Assembly (NCBI GenBank): GCA_031549325.1
Contig: JAVBQA010000105.1
Span: 1 to 13,478, forward strand
Direction of reading: 5' to 3'
From: JAJDGF01 sp031549325
GTDB taxonomy: Bacteria; Bacillota; Clostridia; Christensenellales; Aristaeellaceae
Length of the DNA stretch: 13,478 nucleotides
Shown here: positions 1 to 6,770 of the stretch, piece by piece
Numbering within the stretch: the first letter of the stretch is position 1
Layout of the letters: each line of letters starts with the position of its first letter
Made by a program: the position numbers and the translations under genes
The notes under the pieces: generated by a model
The model's input: the letters and a program-made list of their open reading frames with translations, nothing else
Told to the model about the DNA's origin: nothing
The model's database searches: none

Positions 1-10
1 CGCACGGCTT

Positions 11-169
11 ATACCAATGAAAACACAGTAACGCCTCCAAAGCGGCGAGCGTTTTTTCGCCCTGCAAGGAGCTGGAGTGCAGCGTAGCAGAGCTACGCTA
101 AGCGGAGGGCGACGCCGCAGGGCGGAATAAAATCCGGCGCGACGAGGCGTTACGATTTTGAATTGGTAT
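11..169. repeat. MITE-like palindromic element with terminal inverted repeats, complete copy
   Basis: The element is bounded by ATACCAAT (11-18) and its exact complement ATTGGTAT (162-169). A second matching block, TAACGCCTC (29-37), pairs with GAGGCGTTA (144-152), giving imperfect terminal inverted repeats of about 27 bases. Inner arms also pair: CGCCCTGC with GCAGGGCG (near 59-66 and 117-124), and GCGTAG with CTACGC around the loop CAGAG (82-98). The whole 159 bases could fold into one long hairpin. Bases 11-118 recur almost unchanged at 6820-6927. No coding capacity is seen, so mobilisation in trans would be needed if it moves. A target-site duplication is not evident. It could equally be a REP-like structural repeat. 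Confidence 0.75.
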
Positions 170-1046
170 GAATCTCCATCCCCGCCAGCCGCTCGTAGTA
201 CAGCGCCAGACCGCCGTGGTCAATGGTGTTGAGGTCGAGGTCGTCGAGGTCACGCATCATCCCCAGGATCAGCTCGGACAGGGGCGCCGGCGAGCCGCAG
301 TCGGCGGCGGCGGCGACGGCATTGCGCAGGTCTTTTGCATGCAGCGCCATGCGCCCGCCGGGGACGAAATCCCGAGCCAACACCATGGGCGCCTTGGCAT
401 CCAGCACGGCGGAGCCCGCCAGACCTCCTCGCACAGCTTGATACACCTTCTCCGGATCGACGCCCGCCTTAGTCGCCAGCATCAGCGCCTCGGCCATGCC
501 GCAGATGTTCGCGGCCACCATAACCTGGTTGGCCAGCTTCGCAATGCTGCCGCTGCCCGGCCCGCCCACGTGCAGCACGCTGGCCGCCATGTCCGCCAGC
601 ACCGGGCGAACCCGCTCGAACGCGGCCAGATCGCCGCCGCACATGATATACAGCGTGCCGTCAATGGCCTTCGGTTCGCCACCGGACACCGGACAATCCA
701 GAAAATGCACGCCCTTTTCGGCGCATTTCGCCGCCAGCTGCCGCGAGTCCGCCGGGGCGATGGAGCTGGTGTCGCACACGATGGCCCCAGGCCGCAGCGC
801 GGCCAGAACGCCCCCGTCCCCCAACACCACATCCAGCACAAACGCTGAGCTCGGCAGCATGGTGAACACGAGCTCGGCGCCTTGGGCGGCTTCACTGGCC
901 GAGGCGCTGCCGGTGGCGCCCGAGCGCTGAAGCTCAGCCACAAATTCGGGCACGATGTCGTATACCCGCAGCACATGCCCCGCCTTCAGCAGGTTCTTCG
1001 CCATGGGGCGCCCCATGATCCCCAGACCGATAAACGCGATGTTCAT
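150..1046 (-). CDS. NAD(P)-dependent beta-hydroxyacid dehydrogenase (tartronate-semialdehyde / 3-hydroxyisobutyrate reductase type)
   Basis: This 298-residue cytosolic oxidoreductase belongs to the 3-hydroxyisobutyrate dehydrogenase / GarR family, which reduces small semialdehydes reversibly with NAD(P)H. An N-terminal Rossmann fold begins with FIGLGIMGRPMAKNL (5-19, GxGxxG). The substrate-binding signature DCPVSGG is at 117-123, the catalytic lysine region AKLANQ at 169-174 (K170), and the C-terminal helical domain carries AKDL near 237-240. Length is normal for the family. The ATG at 1044-1046 has an AAAGGG-type ribosome site 8 bases upstream. The last six residues (HTNSKS) and the TAA stop are written by the inverted-repeat element at 11-169, so the original C terminus was probably replaced. 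Family assignment is firm. The exact substrate (tartronate semialdehyde, 3-hydroxyisobutyrate, succinic semialdehyde) cannot be read from the sequence. Confidence 0.9.
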   Translation of the reverse strand: MNIAFIGLGIMGRPMAKNLLKAGHVLRVYDIVPEFVAELQRSGATGSASASEAAQGAELVFTMLPSSAFVLDVVLGDGGVLAALRPGAIVCDTSSIAPADSRQLAAKCAEKGVHFLDCPVSGGEPKAIDGTLYIMCGGDLAAFERVRPVLADMAASVLHVGGPGSGSIAKLANQVMVAANICGMAEALMLATKAGVDPEKVYQAVRGGLAGSAVLDAKAPMVLARDFVPGGRMALHAKDLRNAVAAAADCGSPAPLSELILGMMRDLDDLDLNTIDHGGLALYYERLAGMEIHTNSKS

Positions 1047-1059
1047 GCAGTTTCCCTTT

Positions 1060-1384
1060 CTATTCTGACGCGAGCGCGAGTTTGAGCAGCGTGCGCTTGT
1101 TTCTGGCGGACATTCGCCCTCTGGAGATGTGGGTAATCCGGCCGTCCGGCGCGATAAGGAAAACGCGGGGACATTTGCTGTGCTTGCGCTTCCCCAACAC
1201 CCGGTTCAGCGCCTTCGCAGCGCGCGCATCGCCATAGCCGATTTTGAGCGCGCCCCAGCGGGAAACTGGGGGCCGGCATGACTCGACGCGCAACGCGCGT
1301 CCCCCCGCCGAACAGAGGCGTACCACGTAACTGTGTTTCCGGCAGGTTCGCCAAACAAAATTTTCAGGCCCTGAGCCGCCGCCT
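1060..1384 (-). pseudogene. Possible remnant of a redoxin/peroxiredoxin-like gene
   Basis: The stretch between the zinc-ribbon gene and the reductase has no convincing intact gene. The last 65 or so codons, ending at the stop at 1060-1062, read like the C-terminal half of an AhpC/TSA or Bcp redoxin: a helix-like segment GDARAAKALNRVLG followed by RVFLIAPDGRITHIS, the usual strand-turn before the final helix. Upstream residues in this frame are arginine- and cysteine-rich and unlike a protein core, and other frames hold short redoxin-like scraps such as MPAPSFPLG. No CxxC or PxxxTxxC active site is seen. The best guess is a decayed or frameshifted gene. It could also be noncoding DNA with a chance match. 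Confidence 0.3.
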
Positions 1385-1957
1385 CTACCCCAGCTCCCGA
1401 TCGACAAACCGCTTGAGGCTGTGCTTGCAAGCAGCGCAGCCGAGGCTGAGCCGGATTCGCCGGAAGGCGCCCGGCCAGCCGGGCAGTTCCAAGGGCAGAT
1501 CATCCGGATACGTCAGGGTGAGCCGGGCGCGGAAGCGGTCGAGGCCGCAATCGGGGCAGCTGAGCAGCTGAAGGGTACCGCCGTCTGCGGGCGTTCGCTC
1601 CCCACCGGGGCGGGCGCGCACGGCATCGTAGCCATCGACGGCGGCGTCAAACACCAGTATCTGGTCGCCGCAGCTAGGGCAAGCGCCCCGCACGGCCAGC
1701 GCGCCCCGGGCATCGGCCTCAAGGCAGTCGACGCGGCCGTCCAGCGCACCCGCGTAGGAAATGCGCAGCTTGGTCTGGCCGCATCCCGGACACTTCAGCT
1801 CGGCGCGGGTCTGGATGCCCCCTTTGATCTGCTCGGTGTTCATCTCCACGCAGGCCAGCAGCCGCTCGGGAATAAAAGGCTCGTCGATGGAACGAATGGG
1901 CGGATTCGTCAGCAGCGCCAGTATGCGCTGGCGCAGGGCAAAGGGAGCGCGAAGCAT
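1385..1957 (-). CDS. Double zinc-ribbon protein of unknown function
   Basis: I do not recognise a named family. The 190-residue product has four CxxC knuckles: CPGC (56-59), CPSC (93-96), CPDC (134-137) and CAAC (174-177). Their spacing (about 37 and 40 residues between partners) suggests two tandem zinc ribbons, probably from an internal duplication. The N-terminal 45 residues are basic and helical, without a signal peptide or membrane segment, so the protein should be cytosolic. The start chosen is the ATG at 1955-1957, which has AAAGGA (1967-1972) nine bases upstream. A longer GTG-started form from 2005 would run into a GC-rich intergenic repeat and is less likely. Zinc ribbons of this kind often bind nucleic acid or proteins, but nothing here shows which. 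Confidence 0.7.
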   Translation of the reverse strand: MLRAPFALRQRILALLTNPPIRSIDEPFIPERLLACVEMNTEQIKGGIQTRAELKCPGCGQTKLRISYAGALDGRVDCLEADARGALAVRGACPSCGDQILVFDAAVDGYDAVRARPGGERTPADGGTLQLLSCPDCGLDRFRARLTLTYPDDLPLELPGWPGAFRRIRLSLGCAACKHSLKRFVDRELG

Positions 1958-1990
1958 GGCAACACGTCCTTTCGGGGGAATGGATGCGTG

Positions 1991-2034
1991 GCTCTGCGCC
2001 CGCACCCCGCAAGGGCCTGAGACCCTTGACCCCA
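1991..2034. repeat. GC-rich intergenic hairpin repeat, copy 1
   Basis: The core GCACCCCGCAAGGGCCT is shared, with one substitution, with the pta-ackA spacer near 12550-12565. Here the hairpin is CAAGGG-CCTGAGA-CCCTTG followed by ACCCC. The right halves of the two copies have diverged while keeping stem pairing, which is how structure-conserving repeats behave. It lies just upstream of the zinc-ribbon gene. Confidence 0.45.
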
Positions 2035-2141
2035 GCTATGTGATGTGAATCGAAAGGCATTTGATGGCATTTAGAAGATGGGATCGCAGAGGGACAACGT
2101 CCCCCGGGCGCGCTGCCCTGCGGCTCCCCCGGAGGCTTCGC

Positions 2142-2179
2142 AAAAATGACCCGGGGCCTATGCGGGGAGATGGTCATTT
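2142..2179 (-). terminator. Probable rho-independent terminator of the HTH gene
   Basis: Read on the minus strand, AAATGACC (2172-2179, overlapping the TGA stop of the HTH gene) pairs with GGTCATTT (2144-2151), and the stem is followed by TTTTTG. The loop is long (about 20 bases) and GC-rich. Position and polarity fit a terminator for the gene ending at 2174. The stem is only moderately strong. Confidence 0.5.
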
Positions 2180-3706
2180 GCCGTCGTAGACGCCGTACCT
2201 CCTGGCCTTTTCAAGCAGCGTATCCAAGCGTCTGAGGTTGGCGGCGCGGTTCTTTTGGGCGGCGGGCAGCGCGTCCCACACCTGCAGGCAGTAGCTGTTC
2301 AGCGCGCCCACCAGCCCCGGGTCGGTGCAGGCCGCGCTCTCCAGATGGTTGGCGCCGCCGATGGCGCAAGCACTCCCCCACACGCCCACCTGGATCCGAA
2401 TCCGGTCCGCGATGACGCGGGGCACGAGGGCCACATCGTAATTCCGGTTGGACTTGAGCAGATCGCGGATGGTTTGCAGCTGCAGCGCCAGGTTGCGCGT
2501 GGTCATATAGACCTGCCTGCCCAGCATCTGCGACAGCCAGGGCGCGCCGTGGCGGTTCTTGAGCAGCATGTCCTCGAGATCGTCCTGGCAGAACATGTGG
2601 CGCACGCTGGCCTCGGGCCGGAAAGCCGTGGGCGGCGTCAGCAGCGGCAGGAAATCGCGCTTCAAAACCTCGATCTCCTGGTCGGTGAGCCCGAACAACG
2701 CCCGCATCTCTTCCACCCCGGACACACAGCAGTGGGGCAGGTCGGCGTAGAAAAAGCTGTCGGCGAACAGCGGCGGCTGAACGCCCGAAAGCGCGCCGCC
2801 CGGCTGCTTCAAAAAGCCATACCGGATGCGCATCTGCCCGGCGTTCCGGTGGGCGTCCGCGCGATCCCAGACGTCGTTCACAGCGGCCTCTTGAAACATC
2901 AAAGAGGTGTAGGTGCCGTTCACCGGGGTCTGCACATCCTCCACGCTGAAGGCGATGCGGCCGCGCACGGCGGCCATCATCCGCTGGCCGTCGGGAATGC
3001 CGTCCGATTGATAGTAGTAGGATTTGACGTACCCCTTCAGGTGCAGCACCAGCCAGCGCCCGGTGAACAGCGCGATGTTGAGCAGCTGATATTCGGAGCG
3101 GATGCACAGAGTGAGCCGATGCCCACGCTCGAACAGCTGGTTCAGCTTTTCGAGCGCGCGCGCGGCAAACACCTCGTCCCGCACCAGCATCTCCAGGCCG
3201 TAGGGACAGTCGAACAGGATCTCCTGCGGGGTGTCGTACTTGTCCACCGTGGCCAAAAACTCGGTTACCGTGCCCTGCAAACCCGGCACGCCGTACTGCA
3301 TGCGAGGGCCCTCCGCTGCGCGCATGTGGTCAGGAGGAACCAGCTTCCCGGGAATCAGCGGGTTCAGCAGCGCGAAGCGCCGCTGTTGGTACTCGCTTTG
3401 CCGCTGGCCGCCTTCCGTCAAAAAACCGATCAGCAGCTCCAGCTGGTGAGCATCCGTCGCCATGGGATGCTGGGGATATAGCACGCTGAGCAGCCTCTTG
3501 ATGACCGGCTCGGCTCGCTTGCCATCGCGCTCCATCAGGTATTCCGCCACCTTGGGCGCCCAGTGCCGCCCGGGCATCAGCTTGCGGTTGCCGGTGCGCC
3601 AGCGGCTCACCAGCGTGGTGTCGGTGCCTACCGCGTCGGCCAGCGCCTTGGGCTGCGCGTCCAGCAGGTCGCACAGCAGCGCAAAATTCGTCTTGGTCTC
3701 GCTCAA
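2174..3706 (-). CDS. HTH-domain protein of unknown family, putative transcriptional regulator
   Basis: The protein has about 510 residues. Near the N terminus (residues 5-45) ALADAVGTDTTLVSRWRTG fits a Cro/C1-type helix-turn-helix with the SRWRxGxR recognition-helix end. The remaining 450 residues have no motif I can name: no kinase, receiver, sugar-binding or membrane segment is evident, and the composition is that of a soluble globular protein. Two starts compete. A TTG at 3704-3706 has GAGGAG (3715-3720) at an ideal 8-base distance. A GTG at 3713-3715 overlaps that same ribosome site, so TTG is preferred. The gene is monocistronic, with its own promoter near 3784 inside a palindrome and a terminator at its 3' end, which suggests self-regulation. 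DNA binding is inferred from the HTH only, and the target is unknown. Confidence 0.65.
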   Translation of the reverse strand: MSETKTNFALLCDLLDAQPKALADAVGTDTTLVSRWRTGNRKLMPGRHWAPKVAEYLMERDGKRAEPVIKRLLSVLYPQHPMATDAHQLELLIGFLTEGGQRQSEYQQRRFALLNPLIPGKLVPPDHMRAAEGPRMQYGVPGLQGTVTEFLATVDKYDTPQEILFDCPYGLEMLVRDEVFAARALEKLNQLFERGHRLTLCIRSEYQLLNIALFTGRWLVLHLKGYVKSYYYQSDGIPDGQRMMAAVRGRIAFSVEDVQTPVNGTYTSLMFQEAAVNDVWDRADAHRNAGQMRIRYGFLKQPGGALSGVQPPLFADSFFYADLPHCCVSGVEEMRALFGLTDQEIEVLKRDFLPLLTPPTAFRPEASVRHMFCQDDLEDMLLKNRHGAPWLSQMLGRQVYMTTRNLALQLQTIRDLLKSNRNYDVALVPRVIADRIRIQVGVWGSACAIGGANHLESAACTDPGLVGALNSYCLQVWDALPAAQKNRAANLRRLDTLLEKARRYGVYDGK

Positions 3707-3773
3707 TCTGTCCACTCCTCAGCGTCGCATCAGATGTCCATATTGTCTATTGAATCGAATAACCATCGCCCAG

Positions 3774-3800
3774 ATTGACAAAAATTATAGCATAGTCAAT
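3774..3800. promoter_or_regulatory. Palindromic operator candidate over the HTH gene promoter
   Basis: ATTGAC (3774-3779) and GTCAAT (3795-3800) are perfect inverted half-sites 15 bases apart, so their centres lie about two helical turns apart. They flank the minus-strand -10 box at 3784-3789. A dimer bound here would cover the -10 region. The likely ligand is the HTH protein encoded just downstream, but that is inference. Confidence 0.45.
3784..3792 (-). promoter_or_regulatory. Extended -10 promoter of the HTH gene
   Basis: On the minus strand the sequence reads TGCTATAAT: a perfect TATAAT -10 (3784-3789) with the TGn extension (3790-3792). No good -35 lies 17 bases upstream, as is common for extended -10 promoters. 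The surrounding 100 bases are markedly AT-richer than the genes. The expected transcript start is near 3777, about 70 bases before the start codon. Confidence 0.55.
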
Positions 3801-4083
3801 TGCTAGTATATCGATTTTTGTGTTAAGAAACAACACTTATTTGGTCGAAACCACGCTTTTGGATCACAATTTCGCGCTTTCGACAGCTCCCCGCGTCGGT
3901 TACAATAAAAAGAAGGGAACATTGGCACGGATTTTTAAGCAATGCCGGCCCCTTGTGGCACTCCAAACAAGAGCGCGCATCGTGGGCTCAATCCAACGCC
4001 TCCGCCAGTTTATACAATTTGCAGGGGCGGTTCGCGGCCGCCCCTGCAAAAGACAAAATCAGGTCACTGATGCACGGGGATCC
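3801..4083. other. Intergenic stretch between the HTH and MATE genes
   Basis: This part of the 377-base gap has no supported gene. The plus-strand frame that crosses it is open only because it continues as an antisense shadow of the MATE gene. It holds a weak inverted repeat GTGTT/AACAC at 3821-3837, a plus-strand TACAAT box at 3901-3906 without a convincing -35, and the GC hairpin at 4021-4047. A small RNA cannot be excluded, but there is no positive evidence for one. Confidence 0.4.
4021..4047 (-). terminator. Strong GC hairpin downstream of the MATE gene
   Basis: GCAGGGGCGG (4021-4030) and CCGCCCCTGC (4038-4047) form a perfect 10-base-pair stem with a 7-base loop, 37 bases past the MATE stop codon. 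On the minus strand the stem is followed by AAATTG rather than a run of T, and on the plus strand by AAAAGAC, so it is not a textbook rho-independent terminator in either direction. It may protect the 3' end of the MATE mRNA or be a dispersed palindromic repeat. Confidence 0.4.
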
Positions 4084-5442
4084 TTAGGCGGGATTTCTAA
4101 GCGCCCGCTCCCCCACATAAAACCAACTCCCGATGAGCACGCCCTTCAGCGCGGCGGAGATGGAGATGCCCCACCAGATGCCATTGATGCCCATGTGAAG
4201 CCCCATAAAATAGCACAGCGGCACGCGCAGCACGTTGCCGATGACCGACGTGATGAGCGGCGGCACGGTCTTGCCCATGCCGCGCAGGGTGCCCGCGCAA
4301 GCGCCTTCGAGTCCCATGAACGGCTCGCAGGCGGCCAGAATCATCAGGTACACTGCGCCCATCGCGTGCACCTCCGGCTCCCCGGGGATGAACAGCGCGA
4401 ACAGCGGGCCGCCCAATGTCAGCAGAATCACGGCTACAAACACCTGCCAGCCGGTCAGGATGAGCAGCGACAGCGAGTGTCCCTGCCGGATACGGTCCCA
4501 TTTTTGCGCGCCGAAATTCTGGCCCACAAACGCGGTCAGCGCCGACGCGAAGCCGCCGCCGATCAGCCAGGACATGCTCTCGATCTGGTTGGCGATGCGC
4601 TGCACGGTTATGGCCAGCGTGGCCTCGGGAATAATGGTGTTGATGGTGCGGGTGACGACCATGGCCAGCAGCGTAAACAGCGCGCTCTCCACGGCCACCG
4701 GGGTGCTCCAGCGCGCGATCTGCCGGATCTCCTCGCGCCGGGGCAGGCGCAGCAGCCGCACACTGTCAAACGGGCGGCCTTTGTGCTTCTTCAGGAACAC
4801 CACAAACAGCACGCACACCACGCCTTGCGCGATGACGGTGGCGATGGCCGCGCCTTTGATGCCCCAGCCGAACGTGAAGATCATGATCGGATCCAGCACC
4901 ATATTGACGCCAAGCCCGATGAAATTGCACCAAAATCCGAGGCGGCTGTTGCCCGCGCCGTTGAACACACCGGTGATGGCGGCGGTCACATACGTGAACG
5001 GAATGCCGATCCCGACGATGCGCAGATAGGCCACGCCGTCCTGAAGCACACGGGGGTCGGGCGAATTGAACAGCCGGACCAGCGGTTCGGGGAACAAAAA
5101 CAGCAGCAGCCCATAGAAGACGCCAAGCATCACCGACAAGCTGACGGCGGTCTCGCAGAAGCGCCGGGCGGCGCCCCTGTCCCCTCGGCCCAGATTCTGG
5201 CTGACGCCGATCTCCGCGCCCATGCGCCCAAACATCAAAAGCGCCATGGACAGCCACAGGAACATGCCCCCGAGGCCGCTGGCGTTCTGCGCGATGATGG
5301 CGCCCTCCCCCGGCAGCCGCCCCAGCCACGCCATGTCGGTCAGATTGTACGCCATCTGCAGCAGCTGCGTGCCCATGATCGGCACCGCCACATGCAGCAG
5401 TTTCTTCAGGATCGGGCCCTGTGTCAAATCGGATTGTTGCAT
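4084..5442 (-). CDS. MATE-family multidrug/toxin efflux transporter
   Basis: This is a 452-residue integral membrane protein of the MATE family (NorM/DinF-like clade), which exports cationic compounds in exchange for H+ or Na+. It has about 12 hydrophobic segments in two homologous six-helix halves. Typical family features are visible: an early PIMGTQLLQMAYNLTDMAWL segment, the first-half tract NSRLGFWCNFIGLGVNMVLD, and the second-half FVGQNFGAQKWDRIRQG. The ATG at 5440-5442 is chosen because AGGAAG (5452-5457) sits 9 bases before it. A TTG-started extension to 5484 would begin inside the -10 box of its own promoter. The gene is apparently monocistronic and is read from a perfect consensus promoter, so it is probably expressed constitutively. 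The substrate cannot be told from sequence. Confidence 0.93.
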   Translation of the reverse strand: MQQSDLTQGPILKKLLHVAVPIMGTQLLQMAYNLTDMAWLGRLPGEGAIIAQNASGLGGMFLWLSMALLMFGRMGAEIGVSQNLGRGDRGAARRFCETAVSLSVMLGVFYGLLLFLFPEPLVRLFNSPDPRVLQDGVAYLRIVGIGIPFTYVTAAITGVFNGAGNSRLGFWCNFIGLGVNMVLDPIMIFTFGWGIKGAAIATVIAQGVVCVLFVVFLKKHKGRPFDSVRLLRLPRREEIRQIARWSTPVAVESALFTLLAMVVTRTINTIIPEATLAITVQRIANQIESMSWLIGGGFASALTAFVGQNFGAQKWDRIRQGHSLSLLILTGWQVFVAVILLTLGGPLFALFIPGEPEVHAMGAVYLMILAACEPFMGLEGACAGTLRGMGKTVPPLITSVIGNVLRVPLCYFMGLHMGINGIWWGISISAALKGVLIGSWFYVGERALRNPA

Positions 5443-5483
5443 CGGCTTGTACTTCCTGTTTGTGTAGATTGCATAGCCTGTCA

Positions 5484-5512
5484 ATTATAAGCCGCGCAAT
5501 TTTTAATGTCAA
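5484..5512 (-). promoter_or_regulatory. Perfect sigma-A consensus promoter of the MATE gene
   Basis: On the minus strand TTGACA (5507-5512) and TATAAT (5484-5489) both match consensus exactly and are separated by exactly 17 bases. The start site is expected near 5477, giving a leader of about 35 bases before the AGGAAG ribosome site and ATG. Confidence 0.85.
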
Positions 5513-5573
5513 TGGGTGGATTGCATGGGGGCTGGGCCCGCTGTGTGATGCCCAGGCACGGCCAGAAATGTGA

Positions 5574-5602
5574 TTGCACGACGACCAAAAGTGTGGTAAA
5601 CT
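5574..5602 (+). promoter_or_regulatory. Promoter of the secreted-protein/smpB pair
   Basis: TTGCAC (5574-5579), a 17-base spacer and TAAACT (5597-5602) form a plausible sigma-A promoter, strengthened by a TGn extension at 5594-5596. An alternative TATGAT at 5605-5610 has no -35 at a usable distance. The leader to the ATG at 5635 would be about 26 bases. Confidence 0.5.
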
Positions 5603-5634
5603 ATTATGATCGCGGGAAAAGCGAGGTAATGCGC

Positions 5635-6186
5635 ATGAAAAGACTGACGGCGGCATTGTTACTGATGATGTGGATGGCCAGCCCGGTTTCCGCCGAGGTG
5701 ACGCCCCCCGCGGATGTGTCCCCCAAGCAGCTGGATATTTCTCTGACCGAGTTTGTGCAGAGGTACAACGGACAGGAGGGGGTATCGACCCCCATCGAGG
5801 CGCAACAGCAGGAAATAGACCGCCCGATGCACGGCATCGTGTATCTGTCCGCCGACGAACAGGTGAATGTGTTTGTGCAGCTGGCCTACGACCAGAAGGA
5901 CGACCAGGTGCTCTATGCCGGCTGCGTTATGGACAAGGACAAGGAGCCCAATTTCGAGGGGTTCCTGACCGTGTGCGACCATGTGATGGGCGTGGTGTTT
6001 CCTGATCTCGATCCGGATGCCCGCGCGGCGCTGCTGATGCGCGTGATTCTGGAGGGCGACCGGCAGGGCGCCTATGCCGCCACCAGCCGCAACCGCAGCC
6101 ACACCGTCACCGACGGCGCCCACGCCCTCAAATACGTGGTCGACGACGAGAACAAGCGGCAATTGGTCGCTTATGTTGAGGAGTAA
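5635..6186 (+). CDS. Secreted protein of unknown function upstream of smpB
   Basis: I do not recognise the family. The 183-residue product begins with a clear Sec signal peptide: MKRL, then a hydrophobic core ALLLMMWMA, then a signal peptidase I site after PVSA (about residue 20). The mature part, about 163 residues, is acidic and soluble, with two cysteines (in AGC and TVC) and no lipobox, so it is probably released or cell-envelope associated. The ATG at 5635 has AGG of AGCGAGGT about 8 bases before it. The ATG at 5629 is too close to that site. It ends 3 bases before smpB, whose ribosome site overlaps the stop codon, so the two are cotranscribed and perhaps translationally coupled. A functional link with trans-translation is not implied. 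Confidence 0.8.
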   Translation: MKRLTAALLLMMWMASPVSAEVTPPADVSPKQLDISLTEFVQRYNGQEGVSTPIEAQQQEIDRPMHGIVYLSADEQVNVFVQLAYDQKDDQVLYAGCVMDKDKEPNFEGFLTVCDHVMGVVFPDLDPDARAALLMRVILEGDRQGAYAATSRNRSHTVTDGAHALKYVVDDENKRQLVAYVEE

Positions 6187-6189
6187 CCC

Positions 6190-6654
6190 ATGCCGCGCAA
6201 AAAGGGCACACACCAGCTGGCGCTCAACCGCAAGGCGCGCCATGATTACTTTGTGGAGGAGACCTACGAGGCGGGCATCGAGCTGAAGGGCACCGAGGTC
6301 AAGTCGATCCGGCTGGGCCGCGTGAACCTGAAGGAGAGCTTTGCCCAGGTGAAATCCGGCGAGCTGTTCATCGAGGGCATGCACATCAGCCCCTACGAAA
6401 AAGGCGGCGTTTGGGCCACCGATCCGTTGCGCCCCAAAAAACTGCTGATGCATAAGGCCGAGATCAGAAAGCTCGAACAGGCTGTCATGCAGAAGGGACT
6501 GGCGCTGGTGCCCCTCGCGATTTATCTGAAAGACGCCCGGCTCAAGATTGAATTGGGCCTTTGCCGCGGCAAAAAGCTCTATGACAAGCGCGACGACCTG
6601 AAAAAGCGCGAGCTCTCCCGCGAGATGGAGCGCGTCATGAGCGGCCGGGAGTAA
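6190..6654 (+). CDS. smpB: SsrA-binding protein SmpB
   Basis: SmpB binds tmRNA and delivers it to stalled ribosomes in trans-translation, in the cytosol. The 154-residue length is typical. Family signatures are all present: the N-terminal LALNRKARHDYFVEETYEAG, then GIELKGTEVKSIR, the central FIEGMHISPYEKG, and the C-terminal basic tail GKKLYDKRDDLKKRELSRE that inserts into the ribosomal mRNA channel. GAGGAG (6178-6183) lies 6 bases before the ATG and overlaps the end of the preceding gene. The gene is read with the secreted-protein gene from the promoter near 5574-5602 and ends before the large hairpin at 6771-6819. No ssrA (tmRNA) gene is visible in the window, although it often lies next to smpB. 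Confidence 0.97.
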   Translation: MPRKKGTHQLALNRKARHDYFVEETYEAGIELKGTEVKSIRLGRVNLKESFAQVKSGELFIEGMHISPYEKGGVWATDPLRPKKLLMHKAEIRKLEQAVMQKGLALVPLAIYLKDARLKIELGLCRGKKLYDKRDDLKKRELSREMERVMSGRE

Positions 6655-6690
6655 ACGGGAACGATGCGGGCTTGCGCCAAAGCGCCCCAT

Positions 6691-6712
6691 CAGGGGCCGC
6701 GGCTCCGGATCC
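6691..6712. repeat. GC-rich intergenic hairpin repeat, partial copy
   Basis: CAGGGGCC, two bases, GGCTCCGGATCC here aligns with CAGGGGCC, three bases, GGCCCCGGATCC at 12558-12580 in the pta-ackA spacer. A local GCCCC-ATCA-GGGGC hairpin (6684-6697) overlaps it. There is no T tract, so it is not by itself a terminator. Confidence 0.4.
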
Positions 6713-6770
6713 CAGCCGCCTCCGGCACAATCCTTGCCGCATGTGCCCGCCATCACCACAAATGCACACC

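Noticed and set aside
11..169. CRISPR array or IS element
   Set aside because: There is one inverted-end element at this site with no regular repeat-spacer spacing, and 159 bases cannot encode a transposase.
1957..2005. Longer GTG-started form of the zinc-ribbon protein
   Set aside because: The extra 16 residues overlap a GC-rich repeat and have no ribosome site, whereas the ATG at 1957 has AAAGGA nine bases upstream.
3820..5490. 556-codon open frame on the plus strand
   Set aside because: It is antisense to the MATE gene, has a histidine/glutamine/arginine-rich composition typical of GC-rich shadow frames, and starts in an AT-rich intergenic region without a ribosome site.
5605..5610. TATGAT as the -10 box of the secreted-protein gene
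   Set aside because: The only reasonable -35, TTGCAC at 5574, would be 25 bases away. TAAACT at 5597-5602 gives the ideal 17-base spacing.
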